Below the pieces are notes generated by a model. It saw nothing but the letters and a program-made list of their open reading frames with translations, made no database searches and was not told where the DNA came from. Below are positions 58,938 to 64,000 of a DNA stretch of 64,000 nucleotides, one piece after another. This stretch comes from Neisseria dentiae (GTDB lineage: Bacteria > Pseudomonadota > Gammaproteobacteria > Burkholderiales > Neisseriaceae). The stretch's first letter is position 1, and each line of letters begins with the position of its first letter. The position numbers and the translations under genes were made by a program. The stretch lies in the NCBI RefSeq assembly GCF_014055005.1, contig NZ_CP059570.1:1860001-1924000 (forward strand), written 5' to 3'.

Positions 58938-59717
58938 TCAGACGGCCTGTTTCACCAAATAATTGCTCAGTTTCACATACAGTTCCGGCCCGATATGTTC
59001 GGCCCTGTCTTGCGGGTTGATGCCCACGGCCTGCAAATCTTCATCGGCGGCAATGTCTTTCAGATTGTTGCGTATGGTTTTGCGGCGCTGGGCAAACGCC
59101 TGTTTGACCAGTTTGGCAAAATGCCCGAAATCTTGCGCCTCGCCGATCCGGTGTTTCGCCGGAATCATACGCACCACGGCGGAATCCACTTTCGGCGCGG
59201 GGTCGAACGATTCGGGTGGCACGTCGATCAAGGTTTCCATCTCGAAAAAGTATTGCAGCATCACGCTCAAGCGGCCGTAGTCGTTGGTTTTCGGCCGCGC
59301 CGTCATGCGCTCGACCACTTCTTTTTGCAGCATAAAGTGCATATCGGCCACATCGTCGGCCACTTCGCTCAGGCGGAACAGCAGCGGCGTGGAAATATTG
59401 TAGGGCAGGTTGCCGACGATTTTCTTTTTGCCCGCCACGCTGTTGAAATCGAATTGCAGCACGTCGCCCTCGTGTATCACCAGTTTGTCGGCAAACGGCA
59501 GCGTTTTCAGACGGCTCACGATATCGCGGTCGATTTCGACCACATGCAGTTTGTCGAGCTTTTTTGCCAACGGCCCGGTAATCGCCGCCAGCCCGGGGCC
59601 GATTTCAATCACCACATCGCCGGGCTGCGGGCGCACGGCATTGACGATGTCGTTGATAATGCGGGTGTCCTGCAAAAAATTCTGCCCGAAACGTTTGCGG
59701 GCCTTGTGTTCTTTCAT
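58938..59717 (-). CDS. rsmA: 16S rRNA dimethyladenosine transferase RsmA (KsgA)
   Basis: A 259-residue SAM-dependent enzyme dimethylating two adjacent adenines near the 3' end of 16S rRNA. It has KRFGQNFLQDTRIINDIV at the N terminus, the SAM loop VIEIGPGLAAITGPLAKK, the catalytic NLPYNIS, and the C-terminal helical domain with FAQRRKTIRNNLK. The stop codon TGA belongs to a DUS (ending VKQAV). Standard length and motifs. Confidence 0.96.
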   Translation of the reverse strand: MKEHKARKRFGQNFLQDTRIINDIVNAVRPQPGDVVIEIGPGLAAITGPLAKKLDKLHVVEIDRDIVSRLKTLPFADKLVIHEGDVLQFDFNSVAGKKKIVGNLPYNISTPLLFRLSEVADDVADMHFMLQKEVVERMTARPKTNDYGRLSVMLQYFFEMETLIDVPPESFDPAPKVDSAVVRMIPAKHRIGEAQDFGHFAKLVKQAFAQRRKTIRNNLKDIAADEDLQAVGINPQDRAEHIGPELYVKLSNYLVKQAV

Positions 59718-59917
59718 ACGGTTTCTTCAACTCGGTTTTAAGCGCGTATTGTAGCGCAAAACGGCGTGCCGTGCGGCGGGCGGAATCTTTTTCAGACGGC
59801 CTGGTGCGCCGCCTCTCAACATCTGCCGCCGAAAGGTTTATGATGCAGCCGAAGCACCGCCCGATTAAACCGACGCGCACTTTTTGTGATGCGCCCCTCT
59901 CCCGTCAGGAAACCGCC

Positions 59918-60424
59918 ATGGATTTATTCAATACCCGCAGCGTTACTTTCGACGACCCCATAGAAATGCTCTACGCCTGCCACGGCAAAGTGCGCAACTT
60001 CTGCAATCAGGTGCAGATGCTGCCCGGCTATATTGCCGCCAACGGACGCAACGATGCGGTGTTGCAGGCCGTGAGGCAGATCAGCCAATACTTCAACACC
60101 GCCGCGCCGCTGCACCACCAAGACGAAGAAGAGGATTTGTTCCCACTGCTGCTGCGCCATTTTCCGTACACCCGCAGCAGCATCGAAGCGCTGCAACACC
60201 AGCACGAAAGCCTGCACGCCAACTGGGCGGCGGTAGCGCGCGAATTCGCCGAACTCTCGGCCGACCCCGCCTACCGCCTGCAAGCCGATGTGCTCCAACG
60301 CTTCTGCGCCGGCTACGATGCCCATCTGGCCTTGGAAGAGCCTTTGTTTGAAACCGGCAGAAACCTGCCCGCGCAAGCGCTGGCCGAAGCCGGAAAAAAC
60401 ATGGCTGCGCGCAGAAGAGTTTGA
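59918..60424 (+). CDS. Hemerythrin-domain protein
   Basis: A 168-residue four-helix protein with HHE-type metal ligands: His in ACHGKVRNF, HHQDEEEDLFPLLLRHF, QHQHESLHANW and DAHLALEEPLFE. This pattern fits a non-haem di-iron hemerythrin-like domain, used for oxygen or NO sensing or iron-sulfur repair (RIC/DnrN-like proteins). ATG 59918 follows AGGAAACCGCC. An in-frame extension to 59771 is not supported. It is divergent from rsmA. Confidence 0.85.
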   Translation: MDLFNTRSVTFDDPIEMLYACHGKVRNFCNQVQMLPGYIAANGRNDAVLQAVRQISQYFNTAAPLHHQDEEEDLFPLLLRHFPYTRSSIEALQHQHESLHANWAAVAREFAELSADPAYRLQADVLQRFCAGYDAHLALEEPLFETGRNLPAQALAEAGKNMAARRRV

Positions 60425-60443
60425 GGCTTGCGCATTTCAGGCC

Positions 60444-60535
60444 GAAACCTTTGAGAAAACACTGCAAGGCCGTCTGAAATGCTTACATAAATACCGTCAT
60501 ACTCGGGTCAAGCCCGAGTATGACGCAGATACTTT
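60444..60535. repeat. Repeat with GTCATACTCGGG palindrome
   Basis: GAAACCTTTGAGAAAACAC, a DUS, then CGTCATACTCGGG-TCAAG-CCCGAGTATGACG (60495-60525), a perfect 13-bp stem. It lies between the convergent hemerythrin and anmK genes and may terminate both. Confidence 0.65.
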
Positions 60536-60573
60536 TGATAACTGATAACGTTTTTGATTTTTGCCAAGGCTTT

Positions 60574-61677
60574 TCAGGCAGGGTAGCCCGCACCCAAAAC
60601 GCGCGGCCCGCGTGCGCCGGTTGCGCGGTAAGGGTTGCCGGGCAGGCGGTTTACCCAAGCGGCGGCGAGCCAGCCGAAGGCGGCGGCTTCCACCCATTGC
60701 GGGTCGAGATTGAGCGCGGCGGTGCTGTGCAGGTTGGTATTGCGGGCGGCAAAGCGTTTGCTCAGGCTTTCCATCAGTGCCGTATTGCGGATGCCGCCGC
60801 CGCACACATAAATATTGCGGGCGGCGGGCGCGGCTGAGGTTATGGCGTCGTAAATGCTTTGCGCGGTAAATTCGAGCAGGGTTTTCAGCACATCGTGCGG
60901 GTTGAGGCCGTCTGAAAGCTGCGGCAGCAGCCACGGCAGGGAAAACAGCTCGCGGCCGGTGCTCTTGGGATACGGGCGGGCAAGATAGGGGTGCGCCAGC
61001 CATTGTGCGAGCAAATCGGGCAGCACTTTGCCTTCTGCGGCTTTGGCACCGTTTTCGTCGTAAGGCTGCCGCCAGATATGGTGCACCCACGCATCCATCA
61101 GCATATTGCCGGGGCCGGTGTCGAAACCGTAGGCCGCTTCGCCGGGCGGCAACACACTGATATTGGCAATGCCGCCGATGTTGAGCACTACGCGTGTTTC
61201 GTGCGGACTGCCGAACAGGGCTTCGTGAAACGCGGGCACCAGCGGCGCACCCTGCCCGCCTGCCGCCAAGTCGCGGCTGCGGAAGTCGCCCACGGTTAGA
61301 ATGCCGCTCGTTTCGGCCACCCGCGCCAAATCGGCAAGCTGTATGCTGTAGCCGCTTTCGGGGGCGTGGCGGACGGTTTGGCCGTGGCAGCCGACGGCGG
61401 TGATGTCTTGCGGGGAGAGACGCTCGTTTTGTAATAAAGCTGTAACAATCTGTGCATATAATCCGCCGAGTTCTTGTGCCAGCAGCATACTGCGGTGCAA
61501 TTCGTTGAAGCCCGTGTTCTGCAAATCGATCAGTTCGCTTTTCAAACGACCCGGATAAGGCAGGAATGCATGGGCTTCGGCAGCCAGCCAGCGCCCGCCC
61601 GCCATTCGCACCAGCACGGCATCCACGCCGTCCATGCTGGTGCCGGACATCAATCCGATATAAAGTTGTTCGTTCAT
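60574..61677 (-). CDS. anmK: Anhydro-N-acetylmuramic acid kinase
   Basis: A 367-residue sugar kinase of the ASKHA fold that opens and phosphorylates 1,6-anhydroMurNAc in peptidoglycan recycling. Signatures: YIGLMSGTSMDGVDAVLVRM at the N terminus, VGDFRSRDLAAGGQGAPLVP, VVLNIGGIANISVLPPG, and FDTGPGNMLMDAW. The length matches the family. The start at ATG 61675-61677 gives MNEQLYIGLMSGTS; a DUS lies just upstream. Confidence 0.96.
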   Translation of the reverse strand: MNEQLYIGLMSGTSMDGVDAVLVRMAGGRWLAAEAHAFLPYPGRLKSELIDLQNTGFNELHRSMLLAQELGGLYAQIVTALLQNERLSPQDITAVGCHGQTVRHAPESGYSIQLADLARVAETSGILTVGDFRSRDLAAGGQGAPLVPAFHEALFGSPHETRVVLNIGGIANISVLPPGEAAYGFDTGPGNMLMDAWVHHIWRQPYDENGAKAAEGKVLPDLLAQWLAHPYLARPYPKSTGRELFSLPWLLPQLSDGLNPHDVLKTLLEFTAQSIYDAITSAAPAARNIYVCGGGIRNTALMESLSKRFAARNTNLHSTAALNLDPQWVEAAAFGWLAAAWVNRLPGNPYRATGARGPRVLGAGYPA

Positions 61678-61906
61678 GGTTTTGAGGCCGTCTGAAAAGC
61701 TGCAATTGTAACCTATTTGACTGCCGCCGATAAAAATACCGATATAAAACACACATCAAGTATTTCATGACGCAATGCGGCAATAGCTTTATAATAAATG
61801 TTAAGAACGTATAAGTTGCCGCCCCGCGGCGTTATTTTTTATCAACGGGCACGCCTGCGGCGCAACGTCCTGCATTCCTTTTCGATAACCCGAGGTTCAC
61901 ACCGAA
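61678..61906. promoter_or_regulatory. 229-bp divergent intergenic region (anmK and phosphate permease)
   Basis: Contains a DUS near 61684-61697 and an AT-rich stretch (61735-61800) suited to hold promoters for both genes. About 110 bases of leader precede the permease ATG, with GAGG ten bases before it. No repeat is present. Confidence 0.4.
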
Positions 61907-63472
61907 ATGAACTCATCTTCCATACAAAAAATCAACCTTGCTTTTGCCGCCCTGCTGATCGGCATGGTCGGCTATTTTATTTTCTGGGGCTTGGGCTACA
62001 CCAACCACAACCACACCATGCTGTTTCTGCTGGCCACGCTGTTCGGCGTGTTTATGGCCTTCAATATCGGCGGTAACGACGTAGCCAACTCGTTCGGCAC
62101 CAGTGTGGGCGCCGGCACGCTCACCATTCCGCAGGCGTTGCTGATTGCCGCTATTTTCGAGGTGAGCGGCGCGGTGATTGCCGGCGGCGAAGTAACCGAC
62201 ACTATCCGCAAAGGCATTGTTGATCTGAACGAAATGCACCTCGAGCCGATGCAGTTTGTGTATATCATGATGTCGGCGCTCTTGGCCGCCGCCCTGTGGC
62301 TGCTGTTCGCCACCAAAAAAGGCTTTCCCGTGTCCACCACCCACGCCATTATCGGCGGCATCGTCGGCAGCGCGCTGTGCTTGGGCATGATCAGCGGCGA
62401 CGGCAACACGTTCTCGCTCATCCAATGGGGCAACTTGGGTGAAATCGTCGTTTCGTGGGTGCTCTCACCCGTGCTCGGCGGCTTGGTTTCCTATATTCTG
62501 TTTTCACAGATTAAAAAACACGTTTTAGACTACAACACCTCGGCCGAAGAAAGCCTGAAAGCCATCAAACAGGAAAAGAAAGCCTTTAAAGAACAGCACC
62601 GCCTGCACTTCGAAAGCCTCGACGAATCGGCCAAAATCGAATGCGCCACCGCCATGGCCCGTGATGCGCAGATTTACGGCGAAGCCGATTTAGACCCGTC
62701 GGAGCTGGAATCTTCCTACTATAAAGGATTATACGATATCGACCACCGCAAAAGCGGCATCGATGCCTACAAAGCCCTGCATTCATGGGTGCCGCTGATC
62801 GCCTCTTTGGGCGGCATGATGATTGCCGCCATGCTGATTTTCAAAGGCTTGAAAAACCTGCACCTGGGCATGAGCAATGTGAGCAGCTACCTCACCATCT
62901 TCATGATAGGCGCCGCCATTTGGATGGCCACTTTCATCTACGCCAAAACCCTCAAACGCAAAGATTTGGGCAAATCCACTTTCCTGATGTTCAGCTGGAT
63001 GCAGGTGTTTACCGCCGCCGGCTTCGCTTTCAGCCACGGCGCCAACGATATTGCCAACGCCATCGGCCCGTTTGCCGCGATTATGGATGTTTTGCGCACC
63101 GGCGACATCGGCACCCAAGCCCCCGTTCCGCCCGTTGCCATGCTCACTTTCGGTATCGCCCTGATTGTCGGCCTGTGGTTTATCGGTAAGGAAGTGATTC
63201 AAACCGTGGGCACCAGCCTGGCCGAAATGCACCCCTCTTCCGGCTTTGCCGCCGAGCTGGCCGCCGCTTCGGTGGTGATGCTGGCTTCGCTGATGGGTCT
63301 GCCCGTATCCAGCACCCACATTTTGGTCGGCGCCGTTTTGGGTATCGGCCTGGTAAACCGCAACGCCAACTGGGCGCTGATGAAACCCATCGGCCTGGCT
63401 TGGGTGATCACCCTGCCCGCCGCCGCCGTGTTGTCGGTAGTGTGCTTCCTGATTCTGCGCGCCTTGTTCTAA
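61907..63472 (+). CDS. Inorganic phosphate transporter (PiT family)
   Basis: A 521-residue PiT-type permease with ten or more membrane helices and a hydrophilic central loop (about residues 205-285). The duplicated PiT signature appears as AFNIGGNDVANSFGTSVGAG in the first half and FSHGANDIANAIGPFAA in the second. PVSTTHAIIGGIVGSAL and PVSSTHILVGAVLGIGL are the paired downstream motifs. It imports phosphate, or metal-phosphate, with protons or sodium. No PhoU-like regulator is adjacent. A strong terminator follows. Confidence 0.93.
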   Translation: MNSSSIQKINLAFAALLIGMVGYFIFWGLGYTNHNHTMLFLLATLFGVFMAFNIGGNDVANSFGTSVGAGTLTIPQALLIAAIFEVSGAVIAGGEVTDTIRKGIVDLNEMHLEPMQFVYIMMSALLAAALWLLFATKKGFPVSTTHAIIGGIVGSALCLGMISGDGNTFSLIQWGNLGEIVVSWVLSPVLGGLVSYILFSQIKKHVLDYNTSAEESLKAIKQEKKAFKEQHRLHFESLDESAKIECATAMARDAQIYGEADLDPSELESSYYKGLYDIDHRKSGIDAYKALHSWVPLIASLGGMMIAAMLIFKGLKNLHLGMSNVSSYLTIFMIGAAIWMATFIYAKTLKRKDLGKSTFLMFSWMQVFTAAGFAFSHGANDIANAIGPFAAIMDVLRTGDIGTQAPVPPVAMLTFGIALIVGLWFIGKEVIQTVGTSLAEMHPSSGFAAELAAASVVMLASLMGLPVSSTHILVGAVLGIGLVNRNANWALMKPIGLAWVITLPAAAVLSVVCFLILRALF

Positions 63473-63486
63473 GCGGCCGCCGCAAT

Positions 63487-63534
63487 AAAAAAGCCGTGTA
63501 ACCCTCCTGTTTGGAAGTTACACGGTTTTTTTAT
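63487..63534 (+). terminator. Intrinsic terminator after the phosphate permease gene
   Basis: AAAAAAGCCGTGTAAC, an 11-base loop, GTTACACGGTTTTTTT: an 11-bp stem with A and T tracts on the two sides, so it works in both directions. Confidence 0.9.
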
Positions 63535-63593
63535 TGCCGGTTAGCAGACTTGCGAAGCTAATGACGATAATCGAATATTTCAGACGGCCTAAA

Positions 63594-63612
63594 TGAATTT
63601 TGCAAAGGTCTC
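63594..63612. repeat. Isolated TTTTGCAAAGGTCTC repeat end
   Basis: The right-end motif of the GAGACC family occurs alone here, preceded by a DUS, without a matching left end nearby. Confidence 0.5.
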
Positions 63613-63657
63613 TGGTTATATATGATGCAGCCCCAAGAAACAAAACGGCTCGCAGCG

Positions 63658-64000
63658 TTATTTATCGGGCAAACCGTTTGCTGCGGCTTCCTGCAAACGC
63701 TGCTCGAAGTTGGCCAAATCTACGCCCGCCTGTTTGGCTGCGGCAACGGCTTCCGCCACCGGCAAACCGTTTTGCACTTGATGGTAAGCCCACAGCAAAG
63801 CGCTGCGCGTGCCTGTGCGGCAATATGCCAAAACCGGTTTTTCGGCTTGGTTCAGCAAAACTTGAAAACGGGCGGTGTCCTGCCCGCTGATTGCGGGCGC
63901 AACCACGGGCTGGTGCACCGTATTCGCAATGCCGGCCTCGGCCAGCCATTGCTGCACTTGGTTAAAAGCGGGTTGGTCGTCGGCCTCGCCGTCGGGGCGG
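63658..64000 (-). CDS. TIGR01244-family phosphatase/sulfurtransferase-like protein, 3' part
   Basis: The visible 113 codons run off the window edge. They contain RPDGEADDQPAFNQVQQWLA, which is typical of the family near its N terminus, and PVLAYCRTGTRSALLW, a Cx5R P-loop like that of dual-specificity phosphatases. The family (DUF442, Blh-type) occurs as stand-alone proteins or fused to beta-lactamase-like hydrolases linked to sulfide metabolism. The start lies outside the window. The C terminus is complete (AANGLPDK). Confidence 0.82.
   Translation of the reverse strand, partial: RPDGEADDQPAFNQVQQWLAEAGIANTVHQPVVAPAISGQDTARFQVLLNQAEKPVLAYCRTGTRSALLWAYHQVQNGLPVAEAVAAAKQAGVDLANFEQRLQEAAANGLPDK

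Noticed and set aside
60497..61783. 428-codon minus-strand frame overlapping anmK
   Set aside because: Different frame from anmK, Arg-rich and without motifs; anmK in the adjacent frame is a clear full-length match to its family.

Overview
The window is chromosomal DNA of a Neisseria-type betaproteobacterium. Dozens of copies of the 12-mer AGGCCGTCTGAA (the AG form of the neisserial DNA uptake sequence, DUS) lie between and inside genes, often as inverted pairs that serve as terminators. Correia-type elements, dRS3-type repeats and IS1106-like remnants agree with this. The AG dialect argues against N. meningitidis/N. gonorrhoeae (AT dialect); I cannot name the species.

Layout. 1-1000: AT-rich flank and an IS1595-type element whose transposase has one nonsense codon. 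1.1-10.2 kb: recG, mgtE, a HAD phosphatase, prmC, a BCCT transporter and alkB, with many small repeats between them. 10.4-14.1 kb: tRNA-Val, thrS, a long Correia element, and infC-rpmI-rplT with an ATC start for infC. 14.1-16.1 kb: stacked dead mobile elements (transposase stub, IS1106-like, IS481-like, and an IS630-type MITE nested in the IS481). 16.2-24.1 kb: Xaa-Pro aminopeptidase, two MFS-fold transporters, a Cof-type HAD hydrolase, a DnaQ/UvrC-like protein, tRNA-Arg and tRNA-Glu. 24.1-31 kb: thioesterase, fba, an MliC-like lipoprotein, a LysR regulator next to a membrane protein and divergent from an NAD(P)-binding protein, and a HerA-like ATPase. 31.3-38 kb: prfA, tRNA-Pro, and a leftward cluster pheS - small membrane protein - hepT - mntA - pheT - ihfA - merR-like, so a type VII toxin-antitoxin pair sits between the two PheRS subunit genes. 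38.7-41.8 kb: a 1042-residue surface protein with a BapA-like prefix, 44-residue tandem repeats and a beta-helix. 42-48 kb: cysS, an Abi_2 defence gene, a decayed obg copy, a lipoprotein, GNAT, peroxiredoxin and intact obg. 48.5-51.5 kb: a TonB-dependent receptor with a Fur-like operator, its 3' end split by an IS630 element. 51.7-64 kb: plsC with an OlsB-like acyltransferase, clcA-argJ, dsbD, a lone amino-acid ABC ATPase, rsmA, a hemerythrin protein, anmK, a phosphate permease and the 3' part of a TIGR01244 gene.

Most genes are ordinary housekeeping. The accessory content is (i) mobile-element layers, (ii) two possible defence modules (HepT-MntA and Abi_2), (iii) the surface protein and the interrupted siderophore receptor, and (iv) DUS copies that double as terminators, stop codons, a start-codon context and parts of a coding repeat. 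Assignments rest on reading the sequence and knowledge of families; no searches were run.
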